A stretch of 64,000 bases of DNA, taken from the NCBI GenBank assembly GCA_039881045.1, contig JAYWVB010000012.1, positions 310,001-374,000 on the forward strand. Reading direction: 5' to 3'. Within the stretch, counting starts at the first letter, position 1, and each line of letters begins with the position of its first letter. Below, piece by piece: positions 35,006-46,400 of this stretch. Below the pieces are notes generated by a model. That model did no database searches. It saw nothing but the letters and a program-made list of their open reading frames with translations, and was not told where the DNA came from. The stretch comes from Chaetomium olivaceum (taxonomy: Eukaryota; Ascomycota; Sordariomycetes; Sordariales; Chaetomiaceae). The position numbers and the translations under genes are program-made.

Positions 35006-35800
35006 TGGGTTGTCATGGTATGGGGGAGCAATCACTGGGTGGCATCATGCATGGATGTGATTCTTATTAGTCCTGAGATTTTGTCAAATAGCCCTAGGAA
35101 CCCCCAGAATACCGTGCTCCGAGACAAAATAGAGAATCTCGTTCTCCTCGAGACTTTTGGTAAACACTCGAGTCATGATCATTACAGCTTTACAGCGTTT
35201 GAGTCTTGATACATCAGTATCCGCTGTCAGGGGAGTCCCTTTCGATGCCCCCTGAAAGCCAAGTGTCGAAGCGGGGAACGGTAGTGCAAATGGCCCGATG
35301 TGCGGAGAAAACTCCGATTCGAATACGCGTATGACTACCTTACCTAGATTCTATTTGGGGGGATTGTCCACTCTGTTGCTCTGTTGCCGCGTTCTGTCAC
35401 TATTCTAGTTAGGTACTGTAGGTAAGGCACATTGCTACAGAAATAGTAGGTCCACGTATAGTCTGCATATACACACATGTATGTTCCGTTCGTGACTTAG
35501 CGTCCGGCATCCCGCGTGGCGGTCGTGGAGATAGGCTTTCCTGAGGTTCAATGGGCGCCAGCAGAGGACTTGCAGACGCCATGTATGTCATAGTGCCCGG
35601 AGGACATTCTAGGTTCTAGTCTTAGTTAGAAGTTCTTTGGACATTTCTCATGCCCATGGCATGATTGGCGTCGGTGCTGCGTCTGAATAACCCCTCGCGT
35701 TGAGCACGCAGACCTGTTGGATAACCAACAGCCACAATTTCACGGTGATCACACAGATAATAGGAGCTTACAGAGTTGCTCCAAAAACCGGTCAGTCTAT
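35006..35800. other. Spacer before the LINE
   Basis: 0.8 kb with no coding sequence seen. A short imperfect hairpin (CAGGGG paired with CCCCTG) lies near 35228-35252. The LINE 5' end is placed between 35800 and 36000 by the change to GC-rich sequence; the exact border was not found. Confidence 0.4.
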
Positions 35801-36080
35801 TTACTGTGGTAGTGAGATCGCCCCACGAAAAGTGGGCCAAAACCGACGAAACCGACAGCATTCGAAAGCCTTCGAAAAACCCTATCTAACAATACCGCTT
35901 GCAACGGTGCGCGACCAGTGGCGCGGCCGCAGTGAGTGCTACGGTTAGGAGGGTACCCGCGGGTGCCGACCGCGTCGACCGCGTCCAAAATTTTCGACCG
36001 CCAAGCCACTAAGAGCCTTGGCCCCGTTACCCGGCCAGCCAACGGAACGAAGCCCCTGAAGCCAGCAAGACGAAGCCCTG

Positions 36081-37595
36081 ATGTGGGCAGGCCAACCGCC
36101 ATCGGCCCCGTCGGAGGGGCCCCCCATAGAGGGCCCCCTGGTAGAGGTCCTCTCGCAGGGCCCTCTGCATGGCCCTCCACAGCGCCTAACCCCCCCGAGA
36201 CTACCTAAGGCAGAGCATTTCAGAGGCCTGTTGAACGGCTTGGTAAATCTAGTACCTATCGAGAACAGAGGAGAGGCCCGGGGCCTCGCAAAGGACCTAA
36301 GCGACCTATTTGCAAGTCAGAAACAGGGGCACCACCACTCGAAGGAAAGCCTGGGAGGGCTTACGGCAGCCCACCTACAGAAAGTAGTTACGGAGGCGGT
36401 CCAGGCTGCCGTGGGACCCAACCGGAGTGCGACACAGGGCCGTTCGTGGGCTGCAGTGGCCGCAGGGCCCGGGCAAGGCTTGCAAGCTCAACCTACGAAA
36501 ATCATCCCCCAGAGGGCCGACCGGGAGCTACTAGTGCGGGGAGCCAACGTGTCAGCCGACCTTGCACAAAGGTCCCCAGTCGAAATCATCCAGGCCATCA
36601 ACCAAGCCTCAACCAAGCAGGGAGCTATTGCAGCCCGGAAGCTCCCTAGCGGGGACACAGTGGTAACGTTCAACGACTCGAACACCAAAAGCTGGCACTC
36701 CAACAATACCCAGTGGATTCAACAAGCCTTCGGGGAGCAGGCTAAAGAGGCTGGCAGAACTTACGCAGTGCTGGTGAAGGGCCTGAGGAAGGCCGACCTA
36801 CAGGGTACTACGGAGGAGGTGTTCGGGGGAGAACTAGGCCTTTGGTCAGTGGACAAGGTCAAGTTCAGAGTCCCAACCAACCCAGGGTTTACCAGGGCGA
36901 CGGCACTAGTTGCCCTTAGAGACCAAGAGGAGGCTCGGAAGGCCTGTGACCAGGGGATAATCTGGAACGCTCAGCTACTCGACTGCGAGCCCTACTGGGC
37001 AATGCTGGAACCGAAACAGTGCTTCAAGTGTTGGAAATGGGGCCACATACAGAGGTTTTGCCAGAAAGAGGCCCTGTGTGGGAGGTGTGGTACGGGGGCC
37101 CATGGGGAGGCGGGAGGGCCGGGGAGGCCCTCTGCCCTACCCAGCAGGGTCAGGTGCCCTGTAAGTGCCCCTGCTGCGGAGGAAGGCACGGGGCTGGGCC
37201 AAGGAGTGCCCGGGAAGGGCCAGGGCCAAGAAGGAGGCGAGAGAGGCATACCAATACCGACCAAGGGTGTTCGAGCCAGCTCGGACAGCAGCTGCGGAGC
37301 CTATAACAGCACCAAGATCAGCATTCACCTACGAGAAGGCCCGACCACAGGAGGAGGAGTATGGATTTCTGGGAGTCGGGGCAAAAAGGCCACGGTGGGC
37401 AGAGGCCGGCCAACGTTGATTTCAGTGGCTGGAAGGGACCCCTCCCAAAGCCGGATTAGCCTTGGTTCAGGGGGGATATTCGGAGCTATCCAGCCCACCC
37501 AGCCCACTCAGCCCACCCAGCCTACCCAGCCTACCCAGCCGGCCGAACAGGCCCAACCAGCTGAAGACGCAACTATGGAAATTAATGAAAATTAG
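36081..37595 (+). CDS. LINE ORF1, gag-like nucleic-acid-binding protein
   Basis: The RNA-binding chaperone of the element, about 500 aa. The N-terminus is proline-rich. A coiled region is followed by an RRM-like part (VLVKGLRKADLQGTTEEVF) and a zinc knuckle CFKCWKWGHIQRFC (C-x2-C-x4-H-x4-C). A second partial knuckle follows (LCGRCGTGAH). Downstream the coding signal moves to another frame: the third knuckle CPCCGGRHGA and the conserved tail EAYQYRPRVFEPAR lie in the frames of 37019-37306 and 37165-37419, so one or two slips occur between about 37110 and 37190. A (TQP)n repeat ends the original frame. Confidence 0.75.
   Translation: MWAGQPPSAPSEGPPIEGPLVEVLSQGPLHGPPQRLTPPRLPKAEHFRGLLNGLVNLVPIENRGEARGLAKDLSDLFASQKQGHHHSKESLGGLTAAHLQKVVTEAVQAAVGPNRSATQGRSWAAVAAGPGQGLQAQPTKIIPQRADRELLVRGANVSADLAQRSPVEIIQAINQASTKQGAIAARKLPSGDTVVTFNDSNTKSWHSNNTQWIQQAFGEQAKEAGRTYAVLVKGLRKADLQGTTEEVFGGELGLWSVDKVKFRVPTNPGFTRATALVALRDQEEARKACDQGIIWNAQLLDCEPYWAMLEPKQCFKCWKWGHIQRFCQKEALCGRCGTGAHGEAGGPGRPSALPSRVRCPVSAPAAEEGTGLGQGVPGKGQGQEGGERGIPIPTKGVRASSDSSCGAYNSTKISIHLREGPTTGGGVWISGSRGKKATVGRGRPTLISVAGRDPSQSRISLGSGGIFGAIQPTQPTQPTQPTQPTQPAEQAQPAEDATMEINEN
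37489..37546. repeat. Short 9-bp tandem repeat in LINE ORF1
   Basis: Six or so copies of a CCCACCCAG/CCTACCCAG unit, encoding repeated Thr-Gln-Pro, near the ORF1-ORF2 junction. Confidence 0.85.
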
Positions 37596-40500
37596 AGTCC
37601 TACTGTGGAACACTGAAGGAAACAAGCAGGCACTCGAGGCCCTGCTAGAAGAAGCGCAGTACGACCTAATGGCTATTCAGGAGCCATGGATCAACCAACA
37701 AACCAAGTCAACCTACTGTCCTAGAGGCTCGAAATACCACCTAGTTCATAAAGCAAGTGGGCGAGCGGCTATATTCGTCAGCCGAAAGTTCGACATAGGA
37801 CAGTGGGAATATGAGACTTCAGAGGAACATTGTAAGGTATGGTTCCCAGGGCTCGGGAATAGTGGACTAGAACTCTGGTCTATCTATAACCCCCTTGAGG
37901 ATAAAACCCTCCTACAAACCCTCCTAAGTCGGCCGGCCCCAGCCTACCCAGTAGTATTAGCGGGGGACTTTAACCTACACCACCCGCAATGGGACCGGTT
38001 TGGCCGGTACGAAAGGAAGGCCGAGGCTCTCCTAGAGTTGGCACTACAGTGGGATCTCGATCTTCGAACTCCAGCAGGCACTATAACCAGGGCACCGCAG
38101 GGGGCCCAGCGAGGCCGCACTTCGACAATAGACCACTTCTGGGCATCAGTGGGTCTACAAACGACCTACTACGGCCTGGAATATAGGGGGAAGTCAGACC
38201 ACTACCCACAGATTTTGGAAGCTGACATCGGAGGCCCCCTACCACAACAAACCCAGCCAGAGGGTTGGAACTGGAAGATGATGGACAGGCGTAGGGTGGA
38301 GGCCGAGGCGGCCCTCCTACCAGAGAAAATAGGCCTAGAGGACCCAGGGCCACACGGCCTCCGGGCACAAGTCAGGGAGCAGGAGGGTTTAAAAGAAGCA
38401 TTCAACTGGTTGGTCGAGGAGCTACAGAGGATGGCTGAAGTGGCCACCCCTCGGAAGAAGGCCAACAGAGGCCACGGCTCGCCGTGGTGGTCAGTGGAGG
38501 TCCAGGAGGCCCAGAGAGAGGCAAGGAGAGCCGAAAGGGAGTGCAAGGCAGCCCCGTCGGAGCACAACAAAGAAAGACTTAACCAAGGTCTACGGGCCTC
38601 GCGGCCACCATCAACAAGGAGAAAACGAAGACCTGGAGGACAACAATGCAGAAAGCCACCCACAAAACCGACCTGCTATGGAGCCTAGAACGCTGGGCCC
38701 GTTGCAGAAGCTTCGCCCCCCCAGATCCCCCGAAACTACCCGCTCTCACAGGGCCCCCCGGAGGCCAGGACCTCTCCACCCACAAGGAGAAGGCGGAGGC
38801 CTTAGCACGCCGGTTCTACCCTAACCCAGAAGCTGACCTTTCTGACATAGAGGACCCGGACCTGCTAGAACAGTGGGTTCCGAAGTTCAATATAGAGGAA
38901 AAGGTTACAGTGGGTGATGTTAGGGCAGTCCTTTCGAAGATTAGTCCTTGGAAGGCTCCAGGCGAGGACGACTTACCTATAGGCCTTCTTAAGGCCTGTG
39001 GGCGCCCACTGTTCAAGGTGCTAGCGGTTCTCACGGAGGCGTGTTTCCGGATCGGATGGTTTCCAGAAACATTCAAGAGAGCCAAAACAGTTGTCCTACA
39101 AAAGCCCGGAAAAGAGCCGAGTACCTACCGAACTCCAGGAGGTTACAGGCCTATAGCCCTCCTACCTACAGTTGGGAAGGTCATAGAAGCACTGGTAGCA
39201 AAGAGGATTACTAGTGCTGCAGAGGCCTACGGCCTACTACCAGCGGAGCAGATGGGAAACCGAGAGCATAGGTCAACAGAAGTAGCGATTCGGCTAGTCG
39301 TAGCCCAAGTCCAGGAGGCCTGGCGGCAGAAAGCAACCGCCTCCCTTCTACAGCTGGATATCTCAGGGGCATTCGACACCGTCAACCACACCCGGCTACT
39401 AGCCACTCTTCGGCTACAGGGTTACCCACAGTGGGTGGTTCTGTGGGTGAAGGCGTGGTTAAGTAACAGAGTTGCGATCCTCCACTTCGACGGCCAGAAA
39501 ACAGAGGACATCCCAGTCATAGCGGGAGTCCCCCAGGGCTCACCACTATCCCCGATCCTATTTATCCTCTACATTGCCTCCCTATATCAGGCCCTGAAAA
39601 CAGCTCATCCACTGGTTAGCATAGTAGGGTTCGCAGACGACACAAACCTACTGGCCTTTGGAAAGAACCCAGAGGCCAATACACAGCAACTAGAAAAAGC
39701 TTGGAAGACCTGCTTGCAGTGGGCTGGTACCCGGGGGATGGCGTTTGCACCCCAAAAGTGCGAATTAATTCACTTCAACAAAGGTCGGAGACAGTGGGAG
39801 AACCCGGTGGCCCTGGCCCACCCAGGGGCTAGTGGCTACAGCACAGTTAAGCCAGTGGAATCGGCTCGGTTTCTAGGCGTCTGGCTGGACTGGAAGCTAT
39901 CATGGAGGGCGCACCAACAAGCTGTGGAACGGAAACTCAAAACCCAAGATTTCGCCTTATCGAGGATTGCAGCAAAGACGTGGGGCCCGAGCCTATCCAG
40001 GGCTCGGGAGGTCTACGTAAAGTGCATCCGCAGTGCCATAGCTTACGGAGCCTCCAGCTTCCCCAACCAACAGCTCCAAGAGCTACAGGGCCGAAGGGGC
40101 CTGCAAAGGTCTTGTCAAAAGCTCAGAACAGGAGCCTTCGAATAGTAGTAGGGGCATACAAGTCAGCTCCTATTCGGTGCTTAGAAACAGAGGCCTGGGT
40201 GCCACCGCTAGACTTATATCTCAACAAGCGGCTGGCCGACTTCGAGGGCCGGCTACAGAAGCAGGCCCTACAATCAGGGGCTGGGCCGGAGGCCGAGAGA
40301 ATAACCACGGGGCATCTCATCACTGAGGCCTGCAATAAGGTCTACCGAAGGTTCAACAAGAGGAGGAAAACCCGAGGCCGGAGGCCCCGTCAGGGCCCGC
40401 AGAGCCCCACGCCCACTGAACTAGCCGCTAGTGTAGTGGCCCAGTGGGTTAACTACAAATGGAAGATCGGGGGGAAGGATAGGGGGTCGAATACCAAGGA

Positions 40501-41008
40501 GGTGGTCGAACTGGCCTGGCAGGCCCGGTGGGAACAACAGAGAGCTAGTCAACAAAGTACTACTCGACAGAGGGTATTAAACAGGAGGATAGCCGACGAA
40601 GACCCCCCAGCCCTCTTATTTACCGACAAAGCTCTGATGAGACACGAAGGTCTTACAAAGGCGCAGAGCTCCCTCCTTTCCCAGGCCCGTATCGGGGATA
40701 TAGGCCTCCGGGACTACCTGTTCAGGGTGAAAGTCCCGGAGGTCCGTACCCCCTATTGCGAGTGCGGGAGAGGCAGGGAGACAGTGGAGCACTTGGTGGT
40801 TTGGTGCCCCGACCCGCCGTTACAAAGGCCGTGGGACGGCAGAGAGATTCGGTCACATCGGGACCTACAAACCGTATTACGGGGAGTAGGTGCCCGGAGC
40901 AGAAGATTTGTTAGGAAGGTCCTTGGCTGGCTGATGGACTCTGGCCGGCTACTGGAGTATAGCCTAGCCAGAAGGCTGGAGCTAGAAACAGTGGATGGGG
41001 AGGGCTAG
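37591..41008 (+). CDS. LINE ORF2: endonuclease and reverse transcriptase, frame-slipped
   Basis: The replication protein of the element. The endonuclease begins at about 37591 (MKIRVLLWNTEGNKQALEAL) with IQEPW, VVLAGDFNLHHPQWD, TSTIDHFWAS and KSDHYP. The reverse transcriptase follows in the next frame (about 38600-40100): KPGGYRPI-type motif GGYRPIALLPT, QLDISGAFDTVNH, GVPQGSPLSPILF and the catalytic FADD. The C-terminal part (about 40090-41008, third frame) holds KAQNRSLRIVVGAYKSAP, then GLTKAQSSLLSQARIG and the terminal CECGRGRETVEHLVVWC motif. The two frame changes (about 38600 and about 40100) are single-base slips. As given, the ORF is interrupted; the catalytic residues are all present. 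Confidence 0.88.
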
Positions 41009-41195
41009 AGGGCACGGAGGCCGGCAAAGGGCCTCCTTTCTTTTGCAGTATGACGGATTCACAGATTGTTGTCTCAAAGTGGTAGACAGAGGTTTTTATC
41101 CGGCCTATACGGTACGGTTTCCTTTGTAAATAGCAGTAGAAGGACCGGCGCGCCCCAGGGCATATCGGTGTAGGAAATAATAATAAATATTATAA

Positions 41196-43176
41196 CCCAG
41201 CCTACCTAACCTGCTACGTAGACACATCCGACCTGACGGACTTCGCTCATTTGTGTATCATGGGCCAAAGCGAAAGGACACGGCCGACGAATTGCACAAC
41301 TATGACGTGGTCCTCACAACATATGACACCCTTCGTTCAGACTGGGATACGTCTGGTCCTCTATATACTAGTACTTGGGCCAGGATGATATTAGATGAAG
41401 GCAAGTCAACCACCCTCCTTTTCCCATCCACTCGCAAAATTCCCTTCCCAAATCAACCAGCGCACTCAAACCAACTCAACCCTCCCTCTAGCCCACAAGA
41501 TCCGCAACACCGCCTCCCAAATCTTCCGCGCCACCTGCGAAACCCCGGCACGCAACCGGTGGTGCCTTACTGGCACGCCCATCCAGAACCGCCTCGACGA
41601 CTATGGCGCCCTGCTCGCCTTCATCGGTGTCCCCCCGTTTGCCACACCAGCGCAATTTCGCTTCTGGATCACGGCGCCCGTGCTCGACCACCGCGAGCAC
41701 AACCTGACAGCGCTGCGAAAACTGGTGCGCGCGACCTGTCTGCGCCGGACCAAAGCGCACCCGAGTGTGGCGCGGAAGTTAAGGTTGCCGGTAAAGAGGG
41801 AAAGAGTGGAGAAGGTGGAACTGAGGGAGGACGAGAGAGAGATGTATGTGTTCTTTAAGCGGCGGTTCTATCTGCTTGCGGGTGAGGCTGGGGAGGAGAG
41901 CGGCTCGGCGGCTGAGAGAGGTGGCGATAAAGGGCTGGTGGTTGTGGAACAGCCGAGGAGCAAGAAGAAAAAGAGTGTCAACGGAAAGATACGGCGCAAG
42001 AGTTCGGGGAACATCATCATACTGATCTCCGTCTTGCGTCGGATTTGCGATCACGGGGAGGCGCTGCTCTCAGAGGCTGCGCTAGCGGTATGGCGAAACC
42101 GCGAAGGCACTTTGGGTTGGGATGTGCTCGAGGAATCGGCTGAGGGGGGACGGAGGTGTTGTGTTTGTGGCGAGGCGGTCGGGACTGGCGAGGGCGGGGA
42201 GAAGAGCGAGATTGGGGTGACGGTTGAGTGCCCATGTGGGAAGCACCTCGCGTGCGAAACATGCGCATTGCCGGCTACAGACGATGCGGTACTCATATAT
42301 CCAAAGTGTCCGGCAGCGAAGGCTGTTCCGTCCGAACCGGTAGTACCACGAAATATTGACTCGACTTATAGTCCCTCAGCCAAGGTTTCGGCCCTGTTGC
42401 GCAACATCCTTGCCACACTCAGGGGCACTACTTCAGGCGGTGGTGATATTACCCCTATAAAAAGGCTGGTCTCCTTTCTCTCTCTTTGAAGTACGTACGT
42501 ACGACTGACAAACCGTAGCGTTGTCTTCTCACAATGGACCGACATGCTCGACTTGATATCACAAACCCTGGATCCGCAACTACTGCCCCTGTGCCTTTCC
42601 TCGGTACGTATCGATGGCCAGTCTTCACTCCAGCACCGCCAAAACGCTCTAGAGCGGTTCAACTCTGACAAGTGATGCGTGGTGATGCTAGCAACAACTG
42701 GGGCAGTGGGCGAAGGGTATGTCTTCCCTCAACCGCTCGGACCTCACTTATTAAATCTAAAGTTACTCTCGAACGCCTTAGGATTGATTTGAGCATCGCA
42801 TCTGAGGTACACATTGTTGAACCACACTGGAACCCCATGGCCGAAGCTCAGGCAGTGGACCGCGTGCACCGAATCGGTCAGACTAGAGACGTGAATATCA
42901 CCAGATTACTCCGTGCAGGACAGTATCGAAGAAGCAAGTTTATGTCAACCTGGCCTGAGGATGTAAACTAACCAGCGTGTCAGTACATACAATGGATACA
43001 GGCCAAAAGAGTAACGATGATTAGGGAATCCCTCTCATCAGCCGAAAGGCACAGCGATGGAAAGGGGTCTGAGCAAAGCCTTGTTAAAGAGCGCTGGGAG
43101 GTGAGTTTCAGTTGGAGGGAGGTAGAGCGAAACTAACCGCTGGTATCAACAGAAACTACTGAAGTTCCTCGGATAA
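41196..43176 (+). pseudogene. 5'-truncated RAD5/HLTF-like SNF2 helicase relic
   Basis: The C-terminal two-thirds of a nuclear SNF2-family DNA translocase. It begins directly after the LINE tail in open frame (HIRPDGLRSFVYHGPKR), then VVLTTYDTLRSDW and the Walker B/DEAH box, which is completed only after splicing a GC-AG intron (41401-41491): ILDE joined to AHKIRN. Next come CLTGTPIQNRLDDYGAL, a diverged C3HC4 RING (CCVCGEA, ECPCGKHLACETC), FSQWTDMLDLI, LATTGAVGEG, then after another intron IVEPHWNPMAEAQAVDRVHR and IGQT. A last short exon ends at 43176 (KLLKFLG). Walker A and everything upstream are missing, a TGA interrupts at about 42673, and further frame changes occur. The RING inserted in the SNF2 core points to the RAD5/HLTF/ULS1 group. 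Confidence 0.82.
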
Positions 43177-43446
43177 TGTACAGCTTCCGGGATATAGCAT
43201 AATCGTACCCTCTTATCCCTTATTGCAATGGCTGCCCTCCACTCTACCCAGGCGAAATACCCTTATCCCCTGTTACTATTCGCCTTCTTCCTCTTCATTT
43301 CCATCGCTATCGCTATCCTGCCTTTGCCTCCTTTTCCCTCTCCGTCGCTGTTCGGACTCTGACCACTCATCATTTCCCCCATCACTAAGAGAATCCCTCC
43401 TTTGCCGCTTTTGCCCTTTTATCTGCTGTATTGGCTTCCGCACGTC

Positions 43447-46400
43447 CTAATCCTCCACATCCAGGCCACCTCCATATATTTCCTCGTGCTCTCGCTTCCT
43501 CTGTCCCCTCACTTCCTCGGTTCTCTCAACCACCTCATCCCAAGACTCCCCCAGCCACTTTTGCATCGACCCTGCCCCCTTCTCATCAACGGGGCTCACA
43601 CCAGCATAACCGTACTTGGGATCGGCCCCCTCCTCGAGCAAGAAGCGAACAAACCGCGCCGCTTGTTCTGACGTCGCCCGCAACGCCCAATGCAGCGCCG
43701 TCCTACCCTTGAATCGTTTTGCAACCGCCTTGCGAGGAATCGATTCCTCCGTTACGCGGGAATACCGCTGGCGAAACGCCGACTCCTGGGAAGTAAACTG
43801 TACATCACCAATCACACCCGCCCACCCACGAGGGAAGTCGATGGGTGCGCCCAGACGCAGTAGCTCCGCGGCCAAGGTGGTTGAGTAGCTTGACGAGCGC
43901 GCCAGCATGTTGAGCGCCCAGCCCAGGAACCGGTGATCCAGCGGGGCCCCAGCGGCATCGATCAAGCGGTGCCATGTCTGGATGAGGCGGGCTTCGAACA
44001 GGGCATCCTTCTTGACTGCAGAAAAGACCGACTTGGAAAACACAACCGCCAGTTTCCCAAAGTGCGGCAGCAACGCCTGGACCTCGTCAAACGTAGCCGG
44101 GTTCCTGCCGAGCACCTCGCGACCGCCCAAGTTCGGGGTCTTGTTCCACGCGAGTTGCCGGGCGGGGTCCAGGAGGAAGCCCTCCCACTCGGCGTACACC
44201 TCAGGCGATCTGGTGCAGAACGCTTCGGCGGCCAGGGAGCCGTAGGACTTGATTCCATAATGGTAGTTGAGGCGGCGCTTGGGGAGCGCTTCGCAGAGCT
44301 TGCCCAGCCACCAGCGGAGCAGGGCCGGGCTCTCGCTGCTGACCAGCGCGGAGTAGAAGCAGGGCTCGCTGAAATCGTCCGATATGTCGCCGTATCCGGT
44401 GAGGATCTCTACCATGGTCAGCGACCCCATCTTGGTCGCCAGCAGCAGCGCGGGCTTCACGCACCACCCCCGCCAATTCATGTGGTGCGAGATGCGCCGC
44501 AGCCCGCTTAGGTCGCCGGCTTTGGTCAGCTCAAACACCAGTACTTGAAGGTCCTGCCAGGAGAAGTAATCATGTGACAGGTTGGTCAACCCCGCTGTCT
44601 CAGAGCTCTTGTGGTGCAGCGCCTGCCAATGGTTGCGCTCGTCTCGCATGGAGGAGAAGCCGACGGTGGCGTAGAAGCACGAGGGCTCGGGGCATTTCCA
44701 GGGCCGGGCGTGGCTGTCGACATGGGATTTGCGGGCTAAACGCGTGGAGAAGCCAGAGCGGTTGAGGCTACAGCTGGGGTACGGGCACTTGAGATGTTGG
44801 TTCCGTAGTGCCGGTGCAGGGTCGTGCAGAAGCAGCCGGGGGGCTTTCTGTGCTTGTTTTCTTGGCATAGCAACTCCTCGAGGCGCTCGTAGATGCGTGT
44901 TGACGTGAAGGATATGACGGAGGGGTCTGAGTCAACCCATGTCTGACCTATGAAATGCCGGACGTGTTTAGCATGTAGGCCGTCCGACCTACAAGTCAGG
45001 GGTCGGGGTTTGTACAACGTACTGTTTGTGTAATTCCAATCCGACTGCTTGTTGTCTTGCCGGAAATGCAGGGTTCCGCGGAGGAATTTGGAAATCTCAG
45101 GCCAGTCTGGTTCCAGGGCCCGAAAGGCATGGTCGTTGTGGTCCAATTGAGCATTAAAGGACTGATTCCTCAACTCCAACGTCAAGCGTATGAGAAGCTC
45201 GAGTAAATCCGGATAGGCGGATAGGTCCTTGGATGTTTCTAGACAACGCCTGATAAGAATAATCCACTGGCTCATGGCAAACCAATGGAGGCGGTATCTC
45301 CCGGCCACGACGTTCTCTTCAATCTGTCTGTCTGAAAGTTCCTTGTCAAATGCCCCAGAGCACAAATAGATGAGCAACGTCTTCGCGAGGCCGTAATTAG
45401 CCTCGAACTTATCGATGGAGCCACTGACGTCCCGAGAAAAGATGTACCTGGACTTGTGTTACTATCTCAGACGTCATTGCGGTAAGTACCGTGACAAGTC
45501 ACTTACTCCTTGACAGTGAAATGCACAAACTGTAGGCTCTCATCGACAACTTCGATAATCGGGCCGCAAATTCGGACAAAGTTCACGTTGGCGATAACCG
45601 CCGGGACCGCGTTTGACTTCGAGTCGACCAACAAGGCTTGATCCATCTCGTGTGTTGTCATTGGAATAGGGGATGATCCAACCCATCCGAGAATCCTATG
45701 CGCCTTTCGTCGCAACGTCATGGAGGATTGGTTGATTCGCGTGAGTATTCGGTGGTATCTGAACCCTTTCTTAGCTGCCGCAACGACAGTTAAATCAATT
45801 TTCGGGACTCACGCTTCGTTCAAATCAACGGGGAGCACACGAAGTTCTCGTTCAATTTCCTCGAGGCCATTGCACGTTTCGGCGTTGTCCATAACGATTC
45901 GAGCATAGAGAAACATGCCTATGATGCCGTATGGTTTAGTAGGCTCAACTGTAATTGCGTTATATCGGGTACTAGGCACTTACCATTTGCACTTTCGGTT
46001 ACGGGTGCTACCAGTCGTTCGACCTGTTTCCGTATTCTTCGCTCGAAGTTGGCACTTTTCATCCAGTCCTCAGTTCTTTGATTGACGTAGGACTGGATAC
46101 TGCCCGAATTTCTCTTATCTACCCGGATTTCGGTGGCTTTGACGCCCAATATCGTTGCAACATCGTCCTCGGGCCGACTGCTGATAAGTACTTTAACCTC
46201 AAGACAGGTTTCCAGATCGGCCAGACGCTGTAACAGTATCCCACATTCGATAACATCCATCTCATCCAGCCCATCTAGAATAATGTACGTCGGCCCAACA
46301 GTAGGCGCATCGAGAGCGTTTTGAACAGCTCTACGACGTATCTAGTGCTGCCGAGTAGCTCTCGTTCATTAGCTTCAACAAGAACAGACCGTGCATCCAT

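Larger units (their letters stand above)
35800..41195 (+). mobile_element. Tad-like non-LTR retrotransposon (LINE), near full length
   Basis: A two-ORF LINE of the Tad1 group common in ascomycetes: a GC-rich 5' region, a gag-like ORF1 with zinc knuckles, then an ORF2 with APE-type endonuclease, reverse transcriptase and a C-terminal Cys/His motif. I see no RNase H domain. Apart from three or more single-base frame changes there are no in-frame stops over nearly 5 kb, and the DNA is not AT-shifted, so it appears young. The 3' end is a TAA-rich tail at about 41175-41195, after which SNF2 helicase codons begin at once. No target-site duplication was found. Confidence 0.9.

Noticed and set aside
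35797..36180. Gly/Pro-rich minus-strand frame upstream of LINE ORF1
   Set aside because: It overlaps the LINE 5' region in antisense and is explained by GC-rich repeats.
43933..44511. Plus-strand frame of 192 aa across the NLR tail
   Set aside because: It is antisense to the finger-ankyrin part of the NLR, which has recognisable motifs.
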